A DNA stretch of 64,000 nt from Volutella citrinella (Eukaryota; Ascomycota; Sordariomycetes; Hypocreales; Nectriaceae). Location of the stretch: assembly GCA_034401135.1 (NCBI GenBank), contig JAWZSP010000004.1, positions 930,001 through 994,000 on the forward strand, given 5' to 3'. The notes under the pieces were generated by a model. That model searched no databases. It had not been told where the DNA came from and saw only the letters and a program-made list of their open reading frames with translations. Made by a program: the position numbers and the translations under genes. Shown in pieces: positions 44,601 through 56,064 of the stretch. How positions within the stretch are numbered: the stretch's first letter is position 1; each line of letters opens with the position of its first letter.

Positions 44601-45458
44601 TTGAGGATCATCATGACGGGGATGAGGTACTCGTTCTTGCGCCACGAGAAACGAAAGGTGATGTTTCCGTCGTTGAGGTAGTGAAGGACGTTGGTCTGAG
44701 ACGTCTCATCGGGCCGGACCGCTCGCAGAATGATACCGTATGGGGTGTATCCAGCACCTCGATTCTGGAAACTGGGTCGGCTAATGGCCATTGGGAAGTT
44801 TCGCTTGTTCAATTGCAGCATTCGAACAATCTTTTCGATCCCGTTGACGACAAAGTAACCACCCAATTCTTCGGATTCTTCCTTGCGTTCCACTAGAAGG
44901 GCAGGGGAGTTGTTCTCCAGGTGGCATCGGTTTGACTGCAGTTCAGTGAGCAAAGGAACGCGGTCTGACCGAAGCAATTGACCTCACCTTGACCATGACG
45001 GGCACTTGCCCGAGCTCTCGGACAAACTCGATAGGGTCGCCATTGTTGACGCTATATTCAAAAGTGGCGGATAGCCTTCCTCGGTATGTTACATGTCGCT
45101 CTCGACACTCGGCGGGAAAAACCTGTCGGTTGCGCGCCAGCTTGTTTGAAGGCGGAATCTGGGGCTTCTGCAGGCTGACGTCCTTGATGCGGATGTTGAG
45201 GCGGTTCTTGCCCTCGGGCCCAGACCTCTCTTCGCCATCGAGAAATGTCTTTGTGCCAATGTCGGCGATGCCATGCGCCAGCAGGCCGGGCTTTCCGTCC
45301 TCGCGGAACAGAGCGTTGAAGGACTCAATGTGCGGATCAACGGCTAATTGAAGGGCGGGATACGCAGTGTGATCCTTGGGAGGGTTTCGAAAAAGATCCT
45401 CCCGACGAAGAGTGTGGTACTCATGGTCCCAATCCGTGTTGGTGGCCGAGGGCGCCAT
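41699..45458 (-). CDS. RPA135: RNA polymerase I second-largest subunit
   Basis: Two exons, 44988-45458 and 41699-44935; 1235 residues, the usual size for fungal RPA135/Rpa2. The 52-nt intron has a GTGAGG donor and a CTGAAC..CAG end, and joins VPVMVK to SNRCHL. With RPA190 this subunit forms the active centre that transcribes rDNA in the nucleolus. Visible family blocks are GGYFVVNGIEKIVRM, the [20 protein letters not shown] block, the active-centre loop with GYDMDDAMILNKSA, the hybrid-binding GDKFSSRHGQKGV, and a C-terminal zinc ribbon with CRRC (C1116, C1119) and CRNC (C1145, C1148). The segment NTYGFDNFPNGTNAVVAV separates Pol I from Pol II and III paralogues. The start is the first ATG of the frame; the codons upstream in that frame contain no ATG. 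Confidence 0.96.
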
Positions 45459-45710
45459 GATTGCTGAGTGGCCGATTGGACGACGTTGTGATGGCCACGC
45501 AGTCGCAGATGATGGTGGTACCGGTGCCAGAGACTGAACCAAACCCGCCAGAGTGACTGAAAAGATTCGTAAGCTCTTGTCGGAGGGCTAGGTTTGGCGG
45601 GAGAGCGATAGAGGCTCGCCGACAGAGCAGCTCTGGTTGCGGAAGGTGGGAGGCTATCTCGGCGCAACAAAATTCATGGCGGAGCGATAGCTACTCGAAA
45701 AAAAATATTG

Positions 45711-45749
45711 TCGATAAGATCAAGTCACATGTCGAGTTTATCGATAAGA
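45711..45749. promoter_or_regulatory. Two TCGATAAGA elements 30 bp apart upstream of RPA135
   Basis: Identical 9-bp elements start at 45711 and 45741, 250-290 bp before the RPA135 start codon. A spacing of exactly 30 bp puts them near the same face of the helix. The second copy is part of TTATCGATAAG. Both include GATAAG, a GATA-factor core. Function is inferred from repetition only. Confidence 0.35.
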
Positions 45750-48700
45750 GCGGGGAGGTGGGCGGTCTGGGTGGTCTAGGTGGGAAGAGCTCGGGCGAAT
45801 CAGGGCATGGAGGGGTTGACAGGAAGCTTGAGCCAACCAAGAGGCTACGATATACCGAAAAGTGCCTTTGGCATCAACGAAACGGGCCCGTGACATGAAG
45901 ACGGGTACCAGTCAACGGTACCGCGAGTCTCAATGTCCCCAAAAGCAATTTCAGCCGGGATCAGAGCCGAACAGTGCTGTGTCTATGTTACACCACATGC
46001 CTGGGCTCTCGCATGGAGGGGCGGATGGGTTGCTTGCTTGCTGCACCGCCGTGCAACGCCATGAGTGGAGGGAGAAGAGCGCGGCGTTTCAGATCCCCGG
46101 CTGATGATGTGCGCGGCCAAGAGAGGAGAGCGGGAGAGGAGAGGCCCAGCGCAAGGTCGTCCAAGCTGCTTGGGACGGGCCGAAGTCGAGCGTGTGTCTG
46201 GCGCCAAGACCCAAGACGTAAAACATCCATGACCCCAAATGGACGAGGTGAGAGAGCGGACGACGAGGCAAATGGGGGCGAGGGTGGACGGACGGATGGC
46301 GTATGTTGGCTACCAAGGCATCGCCCTTCCATGGAACGAGCGAGCTGGGTGGATGGGCACGAGCAGCGAGCATCGCGTACCCTCTCAGTGAACGTCCGTC
46401 TCGTTGTAGCCAGATGGCCGGCGCTGGCAGCCAATCGCCTCATTGCTGTTGACGTTGTTGGTGGCCGTGGGGCACGAGGCAGGCAGGCAGGCCGAGTGGG
46501 CGTGGCCAGCCAGGTTGGGCCAGCTTCGGCCAGGCAGCTCTGGCAGGGCAGCTTATGCTTGGGGGCCGTGGCCTTGGCAGGATGATGGTGTTGCTGGAGT
46601 CTGGCTTGCCGGCAACGGGCCCACGGATCGGATTGTTCGTCACTAAAGTACCTTACTTATCTGGCCAGGCAGCTACTCCTTCGAAACAGGCCAGGGCATT
46701 TGCAGATGCGCCCTCTCGTGGGCACGGTGGCATTCGCCTGCACCCATCGTCTTGAACTGTAGAGCCGCTCAGGTGGAGGAAGGGATGGCACCCCTAGCTG
46801 CACAAATACTGCACGACGCCCCGACCTGCAGCAATATCCGCCTCATATATCAGGATGTCTGTCTGCCTTCTTGGAACGCGTGTTGCATTTTGTACCTACA
46901 CAGAAGGTGCACCTGGCTTCTCGCGCAGCCACCACGGCGACTAACACGACGAGATTGGCCACTGGAAGATGCACAATGCCCGACTAATTGGCCAACAACG
47001 GCGAAGGCGCAGCACCGAGTCCTAGCCCCCGGTCTTCTGCCTTCCAACGGTATCCTGCCGGCTGTCTGCTGCCTGTCGGCTGTCAGAGACCAGTGCGATT
47101 TGTTCCGCTGTGGCTACTACAGCACTTGCATTCGCCGGCTTTACGAGATGCGGTACTCTTGGCCAGGAGCAGATGCTCTCGTTCTCTCTTGGTGCCAGCA
47201 CAGGTCGTAGCTAAATCTGTTTCAAAAGCCATCGATGGCTCCTCTTGACCGGCCGCAATCGGATGCGATTGACTGTTTGTGTCTGCCTTGCTTCTGGCCG
47301 ACCTGTCATCAGCATGTCATCAGCAACACCATAGCCACACGGGCCGGTGCCAGGCACGGTGCTGCGCGGCGCGTGGCAACGTGCAACTGTTCATGCTATT
47401 GCCCGACAGACTCAGTCCGACGCACTACATGAGCCGACGTCAACTGCAGGTGAATGGCGCCGAGTGCTGGCCAAAGCTGCCTCGTTTTGCCCCGCATCCC
47501 CCCGCCCAGTAGGGCATTCATCGTCATACCAGCAACCTCGATTGGATACGTCGGCCCTATGTACGGTTGGCGTGCTGGGAGCTTCCTTCCGCTAGCTTCC
47601 CTGTATTCCCGGCCAGCTGACTGAGCACCCGTTGCTGCCTTTATCGGCTGTCATCTGCCAGTCCTGAGGCAGCCTGGGCAAGTGCGTCGGGTGCCGTTGC
47701 TGTTGTTCCCATTTCGTCGTATCTCTCATCTTCCCCCCGTCTCCCAGGTTTTCAGCCCTACCGCCTTATCATAAAACCACGGTGCGGGCAACCTCTGCTC
47801 GCCATCTTTTTCGGGTGCTGCCTTGCCGCAAAGGCCAAAACCATACAACTCTGCTGCACCTTCTGCCTCATCAAGGCACCGTTTTCCTGCCTGCGCCGTG
47901 ATCGGCAGTTGATGGTGTCCAGCGTCACCGTTTGGTGTGAGACGGAGCATTACGTTGGCGCCTGAGCCCTCTGGAGCGAGCACAAACCCGAACCGACCAG
48001 CGACGGGCACTGTTGCTCCCGCCACTGCTGACCTCTGCACGCAGGTTGGGCTGCCACCGGCCTGAATTCTGGCCGCAACGTAATCCACAGGGCACAAACC
48101 CGTCAGTTTTTGGAGACACGGCTCAGTCTTTCAACCACTACTTCGTTTCTGACACGACGACCTGCGCGGCGTTGTAGTTCTGTTGTCCACAAACCAACTG
48201 GTGAAACAGAAGCGAACGCAGCAGCTTGGAATTCTGTTATTTTTATTTTTCGCTTTTCTTTCGATCTCCCGCCCCCCCGGCGAGCTCATACCCGGCTAGC
48301 CCATCTTGCATGGGGCTTGTCAAAAGAGCAGCCGACCACGCTGAAGCCACCCTGCAGAGCCAGGAACACACAATCGGCCGCCGCCAGCTCGACTGTAGGT
48401 AACTGCTTTCAAGGCTGGCTATGCCACATCTGCTCGCTCCTAGCCCAGACTAGGATCCGGGCTGTTAACCGCTTTGCTATTTTAGGCGCGGGAGAAGGAG
48501 TTGAAACCTCCGCGACGGCCCAGCCCTTGCGAACCACAACTACTAATTATACCTAGTAACCCACGAGAAGCGCTACGCAAATCCCGTTCTGCTACAAGCT
48601 GTAACCGCTTCGTGGGATACGACAGGGCTAATAAGGCTAACCGCTGGCAACACTGACGTCGACGCGCGACGGCCCCAGAAGGCCCTTGTCGATCATCGCT

Positions 48701-49449
48701 GTGGCAGCCAATACCCTGGTCAAGCGAATGAGACGCCGCAGCGGTTAACCCACACTGCCACTACTTTTCCGGGCTAGGCCAGGTGATTGAAGAGGGACCC
48801 GGACCAGAACCAGACCCAGCAAGAGTGCCAGGCCAGAGTCACAACACCCCCGCGACCAGAAGGCGTCTGTAGGCGCAATCGCAACTGCTCACCCTGCCTC
48901 TGGCGCATCCAACCCGCCGCTCACTGGACGAGGACCAGGCGGCCCTCGCAGCTACCTTACCTTGCCTTGCTTGTTCTCCGCTGCGTGTGCCCCGTTCCCT
49001 CATCAAGATCCCACCCCGTATCAATCCTGCGCGCAGCACGCAGCCAGCCAGCAACCGGCAACCAGCCCGCATCGCAGCGCAGCGCACAGCAGCAGGGGCC
49101 CTGACCTTTGGATCCCAGCTCCTGTCCTAAGGGCGCTGCACTCGCTGCGCTAAAACCTACGCTACCTGCGCCGCCAGGCACGGGTCGTTCCCACCCCCTC
49201 CACTCAGTCCCAGCGCCCCAAGGCTCGTGCCCTCTGGTGGCCTCTGTGGTGGCCGCTGTAGTGGCCGCCAGCCGTGCTTTGGCTGGCTCTTGGGTGCCCT
49301 TTTTTGTTGGTGCCCGTCCTCTGCTGTCTCGGCCATCTTGTCCCAGGTGGGGCCCTTTTTGTGCCTCCGCCCAGGCGTCACCTCGTGCCAATCTACTGCT
49401 CCTCCATCGTTGCACCACGAGCCTCTTCCTCCTTCTATCCCATCGCCTC

Positions 49450-49479
49450 CCGACACCGACACCGACACCGACCCCGACG
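49450..49479. repeat. Hexanucleotide (CCGACA)n repeat
   Basis: Five 6-bp units, three perfect CCGACA followed by CCGACC and CCGACG, in the region upstream of ARL8. Confidence 0.8.
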
Positions 49480-49637
49480 CCCAGACGCTGGCGCGAACAT
49501 CACACCAGCCGCAGATGTTACTCGTCGGCTGCCACCGTCATACAAGTCGCTTTTCTTGCTGAGCCGCCGCCCCGCCGTTTCTGTCCTGCGTCCACATCCA
49601 CCTTCTACGTCTGAGCGCCGTCAAGAATTCCCTTCCA

Positions 49638-49645
49638 TAATAAAG
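49638..49645 (+). promoter_or_regulatory. TATA-like element of ARL8
   Basis: ATAATAAA lies 215 bp before the ARL8 ATG and is followed by a C/T-rich stretch, the usual arrangement of a fungal core promoter. The transcription start is not visible. Confidence 0.3.
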
Positions 49646-49859
49646 AGCCCCGCCCGCCACTTCTCCTGTCGTTTCCCTGGACACCTTGTTTACCGGGGAT
49701 ATCCTGATTTGACTTGGCTTTATTGTCTATCAACCTTGCACTACCTGTATTGTCTAGCTGTTTGCGTGCCAACGTGGTGTCGTCGGAGGTCTTTCACCCA
49801 CCTAAGCGCACTGTACCCCCCCCTTCCCTGACCAACGACCCACGAGACCCGGCATCAAA

Positions 49860-50723
49860 ATGGCTGGCATATTTCGGAGAGTTTACGATTGGCTCTTGCG
49901 CATGTTTTGGTGAGTGCACACCCTTCCGACCGGCCAGGCGAGCTCCCGAGCCCTCGATCCCAGCTTCCCCTGCCCTCATATCCCGCGCCTCGGCTCGATC
50001 CCAACGACAGGCAACTTCGGCTTGCCCCATATATACTGACCCGGCGACGTAGGGCGATGGAGATGGAGGTGACCATGGTGGGCCTCCAGAATGCTGGCAA
50101 GACGTCGTTGCTCCGGGTCCTAGCTGTACGTGTTTCCGATGTTCCCGTTGTCACCCGATAAACATTGACTGACCCTTTGTCGCGGTTCGCAGGGCGGAGA
50201 GTTTACGCTCGAGTAAGTGCATCACGGTGGTTTTGGTCGCTGCCATGGCCTTCCTTGATATGTTCCAAGTCGACGACACGATCACAGAGCTGACATATAA
50301 TTCTCGCGCAGTTCGATTCCGACGGTCGGGTTCAATATGAAGCGCGTACAACGAGGTCACGTCACGCTGAAGTGCTGGGATATCGGCGGGCAGCCTCGGT
50401 TTCGCACCATGTGGGAAAGATATTGTCGAGGCGTGAGCGCCATCGTCTTCATCGTGGATATCGCCGATCTCGAGCTGATCCCGCAAGCCAAGGAGGAGCT
50501 CCATGACTTGATGAGCCGCAAATCGCTTGCGGGAATTCCGCTACTCGTACTCGGGAACAAGTCGGATCTTCCAGAGAAGCTGTCGGTGGATGAGCTGATC
50601 GACGAGCTCGACCTGAAGAGTATACGCGGCCGCGAAGTCTGCTGCTATGGCATCAGTGCAAAAGAAGAGACCAACCTGAATGCCGTTGTGGAATTCTTGA
50701 TGAAGTGGGCGACCCGGGCATGA
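49860..50723 (+). CDS. arl8: ARF-like small GTPase ARL8
   Basis: Four exons: 49860-49909, 50053-50125, 50193-50212 and 50312-50723; 184 residues. Introns are 143, 67 and 99 nt, and exon 3 is only 20 nt. ARL8 recruits effectors that move lysosomes/vacuoles and related vesicles along microtubules. The N-terminus is an amphipathic helix ([17 protein letters not shown]) without the Gly2 used for myristoylation in ARFs, as in animal ARL8. G-motifs: P-loop GLQNAGKT (about 27-34), switch I PTVGFNM, switch [21 protein letters not shown], which is nearly the ARL8 signature, NKSD for guanine recognition, and SAKEETN. Length matches the family (about 186). The neighbouring intergenic regions are large and suggest no operon-like context. 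Confidence 0.95.
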
Positions 50724-52028
50724 GCCTCGAGGCTGCTCATCGTCATATCCCACCCAGCCAGCAAAAAAAGAAGCTACTCAGCGCCGACGTTGGGTAATTG
50801 TAGAACGTGCCCGGGAACTCTGGGCGAACCAGTCGCAACACGACGATGACGCAAAAGAGAAACAAAGACGAGAGGCACGAAACAAGTCGTCTTTGCGGCA
50901 GAGCAGTCGGTGGACACCGGGCGACACATATTATAAACTTCCTCTCTCACGAGCTCTTGGCCTTGCCAGCTCTACCCCAACCAACTACACGCGCGGTCCT
51001 TGGCGATGATGCTGAAGACTTCTTCTGCTGCGTCGGACATGGCCAACATGTGCAATGGTAGCCGGCGCAGTGGTTTGGAGACACTGGACACTGGCTAGAG
51101 TAGGCGGGATATTGCATATGGCGCAGGAGATGGTCGGCACTCGCCGTGGTCTGGTCCAGGTAGTCAGGTCATCGCCGGTGCCGATTTCACCCCCCTTCTC
51201 TTTTTCCCTTTTCTTTGACTGGAGCTTGATATTGTAAGCATGGAAAGGAACGTTGGCCAGATGCTTGCGTCGGTGGTGCTTGGCAAGCGAATGAGCTGAA
51301 ATGATGATGAAATGAATGATGTCCTCATGAAACGAGACCGCTAATGCCACGTGCTGGTGACGAACAAGTGCAGAGCTGTCGTAAATGGCGGTAGACTCTG
51401 TAGGTGACTGACCCGCGACCGTGAAAAAGGTGATGTCAACGTAGGAGACGAACCTGCGGGGAAGGTGCATAAGACGGTAGGGATTGATGGTGGTGCACTC
51501 CTCCGCCTCAATCTCATGGGATGCCGGTCAATCAGTCAGTGAGGTCAGCCAGCGGGAGAAAGTCGCAGTTGGCGCGGCGGGTGGGCACGCTATAAATGAC
51601 GGCAAGGCGAGGTGAGGCGTGACAAAACAAGGCGGTCTCAGCGAGGCGAGGCGACGTGCGTGAGATAGACTCTGCCTCAGGACGACAACGTTGGAGTCTC
51701 ATAGATGGATGTATGGGTGGCCCTTGTCTCAAGCACTTCCCATGAAGGGCATCCCAGCGAGCCAGGGCTTGAACTGCCGTACTAAAATCGCATCCAGAGC
51801 GTTGAAGATCAGGCAGGAAGCTGAGGCAGCAGACGAGCCATGGTAATATGGAGGAAAGGAGAGACGAGGAATCAAGGGAGGGAGAAGTTTCGCGACAGAC
51901 GAACCAGGGGGGGTCGGGAGGGAGGAAGGAAAGTGAAGAAGGGATGAGGACTTTCGAGGCTACACACGGACCACTTGATGCGTTGGCCAACTCATCGGTG
52001 CAGTTGACAAGCGCCGCCGCCGCCCTGT

Positions 52029-52064
52029 CATCCACATCCACATCCACATCCGCATCCGCATCCG
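52029..52064. repeat. Hexanucleotide repeat (CATCCA)3(CATCCG)3
   Basis: Six perfect 6-bp units with a sharp switch from A to G at the last base halfway through. It is in noncoding sequence. Confidence 0.85.
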
Positions 52065-53409
52065 TAGTCCGCGTTCCCGCCCTACCGTGCTGCGCGCATG
52101 TCCGTCGGTCTGGGTGCCCCAATCGATTTGCCAATGCGCTGTCGACGGGCTGGAGGGGGTCGATAAGCGTCGTGGAAGCTTCCTACTGGGCCTCGTGGCG
52201 CGCGAGCCCTCCCCGGGCGATTCGACGCTGGCGGCGGCGGCGGCGGCGACGAGTGCATAGACTACTACGTATGTCGTAGTAGCAGCCCCCCAGCAAAGGC
52301 AGAGAGAGCAAGGGAACTGGCAGGTTTTTTTCCTTTCTTTTTCACCGGCCCTTGCCAGTTTTCGTTTCTTCTTCTACTTCACCACTCCCGGCTTCTTCCC
52401 CGTGTCGTGCCATTTCTTTCAGCCCGGCTGCATTGGTATGGAGTCGGTGTCGCTCAGCCCGGTCGATCGGTCGGTCGGCCGCCGTAGGTTTTTTTCGTTG
52501 TGGGTGCACGCGGGCATTGAGTGAAGACACATGCTCATGCTGTGCTGTGCTTGTTGGCCTGCCGGGGGAAAGTGAGTTGCATTGCCAGCATGGTATTAGT
52601 GGGTGGCGGCGGGCTGTGAGCGTCGTCCCCCATGCTCGAGTCGGTTGACAAGGTTCAGACAAGGCCCGCGGGGGGCACTCTTCAGCGCTCAACACTGAGC
52701 TGTGGCTCGGGTGACGGCACCAGGTTGTCCATCGCTCCGGCTGACGGCGGTCTGCCTCTCGAAAAACGAGGCCAGTGAGGGGGAAGAGCAGCCTTATTCC
52801 GGGACGGCGGTCGTTTCTGGGGACGGGGCAGCGACGTTATAGCGGGCGGGGGGGCTCCCTCGGCCTCTCTCTGCAGCAGTGAGGCCCCCCATCCCTGGAA
52901 GCGAGCGGCAGCGGTCCGGCGAGGAGGGGGACCGGGGGACCGGGGTTGTCGACGGAGCGGTCGGAGGGGATCCTCCGCAGCATGTCGCCCTCGGTGAGTC
53001 TTGAAGATGCCCAACGCGGCGAAAATCGACGGCACCGCTCAAAAGACGCAGACGGTGATGGTTTTCGAGAAGGGAGAAGGGGGGCGGGAGAGGGAAAAAA
53101 GGGAGGCAGGCACACACGCAAGGGAGCAGCGGAGTTTTTCCTGTGCGAGGAACCCCCCGACCAGACCAGCCAGTTTGTGCGAAAGGACGCTGGGTGGGAA
53201 ATTGTGCAGTCTGCCAGAGGTGGATTTGCGAGTCTCATTGGATCGTCGCTGGCGACTGTGAGCGAATCGTCGCCTCGGCGCTAGGGAGCCATGGCTTTTG
53301 GGGGCTTGTGCTGGAGATGGGCTGGAGCTGGAATGGGGTTCCGGCACGTTGCGCCGGGCTCCGTGTGTACCTTGCCCTGATCTAAATTCGGTCAGGACGG
53401 GAGCCACAG

Positions 53410-53436
53410 GGCCGCGCTTCGAGCCACAGCGCGGCC
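53410..53436. repeat. Inverted repeat, 9-bp GC-rich arms
   Basis: GGCCGCGCT and AGCGCGGCC flank a 9-nt loop, a perfect stem-loop. The word GAGCCACAG also occurs twice directly here (53401 and 53421). No role is known; it sits at the left border of an AT-richer patch. Confidence 0.6.
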
Positions 53437-54424
53437 ATCTGCTAATTTATAGGGGCCACATCGCCTTGTTCCTGAACGGCAGTTATTTATTGAGTTAACA
53501 GTCAACTTTGATAGGCAAGTCTAGGTTTATAGACAGTCTCTATAAGGTCTATGGCATGCCTCTGAGTCTATGTTAGGTTCCTGTTAGGTCTATCTTAGGA
53601 AAAGACACCCAAATATGCCATTCCCGCGCTAAACATGTATGAGACGAAGACACAGTCAAGAGACCTCTGCTTCAATAGACCACGTGCATTGTCGCCATTT
53701 CTGATCACAACAACTACGGGGACGGACTTCTCTTCTGGCTCCAGAAGAGACCGGACAGCACCGGGGATCCGAACCATCTCCCCTCGCCCAAGCCCCACCC
53801 CAAACACGAAGGCCGACGTTCGTATCCGTGATGACGCCAGCCCTTCGTCTCAAGAGCCCCGCCCCGCCCTAGCCAGATGCGCCGTCCGGCTTGCCCTAAG
53901 CCGCGAGTCTTGAGACTACCACTGGTACTCCCTACTCTGGAGAACAAGGCCTCGGTGTGCCTCCATTCTTGCTGTGGAGGGCGGCGCAGGTTGCCAAGTT
54001 CCGAGTGCTTTTACGTGAGGTGCTGTAGTATTTTCGAGCAATGCTGGCTATGGACTGCTGCTAGGGGATCTGCCACCAGAGACACCAAGCTATGGCATAT
54101 CCAGGAGTAATCATCCGGATACCTCACGCAGCAGCGGGGGCGGATATAATACTGAGAAGAGCCATCAGGTTTACGGTAAAGAATGATAGTTTGACTGAGA
54201 TTTGACTGGTCTTTCTTCCCTGATCCGATTGTTCGCGCCGCGAGGCAGCCACCCATCGTGCTGTCTTGCAGTGATATCGAAGTGAATGACGGAGCAGTAA
54301 GCCTACATGATTCGCTTGATTTAAAGACTATGTTTGTAGACTAATTACGACAGCTTGTACATTTTTCTTTCAAAATAATAATCAACTATGTAGCCCTAGG
54401 CATCGTTGGGACTTGGGACTAGAA

Positions 54425-56064
54425 TCACAGCTTCGGCTTGGTATCAAACGTCCAACCCAGCTCCAGCGGGTCCTTCTTCTCGACGCCGTACTTCTTGAAC
54501 AGCTCGGCCTCGATCCGGGACTGCTCCTCCAGCAGATCACGGGCGGCTCCAGCACGGCGGTTCTCCAGCCTCCCGAGCTGGAGCAGGTGGACCTCGTCGG
54601 GCCCGTCAACGAGACGCATGGTCCTGGCACCCGCCCACATGGCCGCGAGGGGCGTGTCCTGGCTGATGCCGGCGGCGCCAAAGATCTGGATGGCGTCGTC
54701 GAGGACGTCGCAGAGGACCTGGGGGACGAGGACCTTGGCCTCGGCGATCTCGCGCATGGCCGTCTTGGCGTTGCCCTCGTCGATCTTGATGGCGGCGTTG
54801 AGGACGATCAGCCGGGCGCTGTCGATGGCGATGCGCGCCTTGGCCACGCGGGCGATCATGAGGTCAAGCTCTTTGAGAATCTTGCCCGAGGCCTTCTTGC
54901 TGGGGTCGTTGATCCGGGCCAGGATATAGGTCAGTGCCTTTTCCGCCTGTAGAGGAATTTGTCAGCCAAGCGAGAAACCAGGGGGTATGTGATATTGAAG
55001 GTACTTACAGCGCCCACGCTGCGCATTGCGTGGTGGATTCTTCCAGGGCCCAGTCTCCCCTGGACAATCTCGAAGCCTCGTCCCTCGCCGAGGACCATGC
55101 TGGAGACGGGGACGCGGACGTTTTCAAAGGTGACGTGGCCGTGGCCGTGGGGCGCGTCGTCGTAGCCAAAGACGGACAGCATCCTGTGGATGATGATGCC
55201 GGGCGTCCTGGCCGGAACCAGGACGACAGATTGCTGCTTGTGCGGGTTTGGGTGGTCCGGGTCAGTCTTGCCCATGACGATGTAGAGTTCACAATGGGGA
55301 TCTCCAGCACCGCTGCTCCACCATTTCTAGCCCGAGTTTGTTAGCCAGGCTGCTCATGATCGTGCATCGGGGAGTGACGTACGCTGCCATTGAGGACATA
55401 CTCGTCGCCCTCTCGACGAATGCTGAAGCGGATGTTGGTGGCATCGCTGGAAGCAATGTCGGGCTCAGTCATCAAGAAGGCCGAGCGAATCTTGCCGTTG
55501 AGCAAGGGAGTGAGCCACTGCTGCTTCTGCGCCTCGTTTCCGTACTTTGCCAGGACCTCCATGTTTCCCGTGTCCGGGGCCGAGCAGTTCATTGTCTAAA
55601 TGCCGCCAGCAACTGGTTAGCAGAGCTCGAGCTCCTCCGTGCACGCAGAGGGCAAACTCACCTCGCTGGCAATGAAGCTCTGTCCGAGCTGCTCAGCCAT
55701 CAATCCATACTCCAAGTTGGTGTATCCGGCCGACTCCTTGTAGTGGCCCTTGGGGAAGAAGAGGTTCCATAGCCCTCTCTTGCGGGCCTCGTCCTTCAGA
55801 TCCTCCAAGATTTTGGGAGCAGCCGCGAACCGCTCACGCGTCTCACGGCCGAGCTGCTGGGAGAAGACGGCATCCGCGGGAATGCATTTGCCTTGCACAA
55901 ATTGCTCGACCTGTGTGTCCATGTTAGTCAACAATCGATGGTTGGTTGATAAGCCATCGACGGGCCAGGAAGCGAACCTCGTCAAGCGTCTGACGAGCCT
56001 TGGGGCTCACTCTGTCCAGGACCACGGACGGGATGCGGGCGGAGGCGGGCGTGGGGATCTGCAT
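54425..56064 (-). CDS. Acyl-CoA dehydrogenase (ACAD10/11-like), possibly peroxisomal
   Basis: Five exons: 55978-56064, 55662-55910, 55383-55595, 55009-55326 and 54425-54946; 462 residues. Introns are 67, 66, 56 and 62 nt, all in phase 0. The enzyme would oxidise an acyl-CoA to the 2-enoyl-CoA with FAD. Family features in order: an alpha-helical N-domain with [16 protein letters not shown]; the middle domain with [16 protein letters not shown] and, across an intron, [29 protein letters not shown]; and the C-domain with [15 protein letters not shown] and [18 protein letters not shown]. The DGPDEVH block is typical of ACAD10/11-like enzymes. The last three residues, Pro-Lys-Leu, fit a variant PTS1 peroxisomal signal; no mitochondrial presequence is evident. 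The gene is downstream of and in tandem with the alcohol dehydrogenase. Substrate is unknown. Confidence 0.88.

Larger units (their letters stand above)
45459..49859. other. 4.4-kb divergent intergenic region between RPA135 and ARL8
   Basis: Both start codons point outwards from here. The left end holds the RPA135 promoter, with two TCGATAAGA copies at 45711-45749 and a seven-codon upstream frame starting at 45677 on the minus strand. The right end holds a TATA-like site for ARL8. A hexanucleotide repeat lies at 49450-49479. The middle (46-49 kb) shows only short, both-strand frames and no recognised gene. Confidence 0.45.
50724..54424. other. 3.7-kb convergent intergenic region
   Basis: It lies between the 3' ends of ARL8 (plus) and the acyl-CoA dehydrogenase (minus). 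A hexamer repeat (52029-52064) and a GC-rich inverted repeat (53410-53436) are present. From about 53.45 to 54.4 kb the DNA is visibly AT-richer, with recurring GTCTAT words, possibly an old repeat remnant. No gene is recognised. Confidence 0.45.

Noticed and set aside
53007..53075. Short plus-strand frame beginning MPNAAKIDGTAQKTQTV
   Set aside because: It looks protein-like for about 23 codons but dissolves into a purine repeat, with no supporting splice site or family.
53755..53780. Reverse-strand GGTTCGGATCC resembling a tRNA T-arm
   Set aside because: The flanking bases do not form the T stem and no cloverleaf could be drawn.
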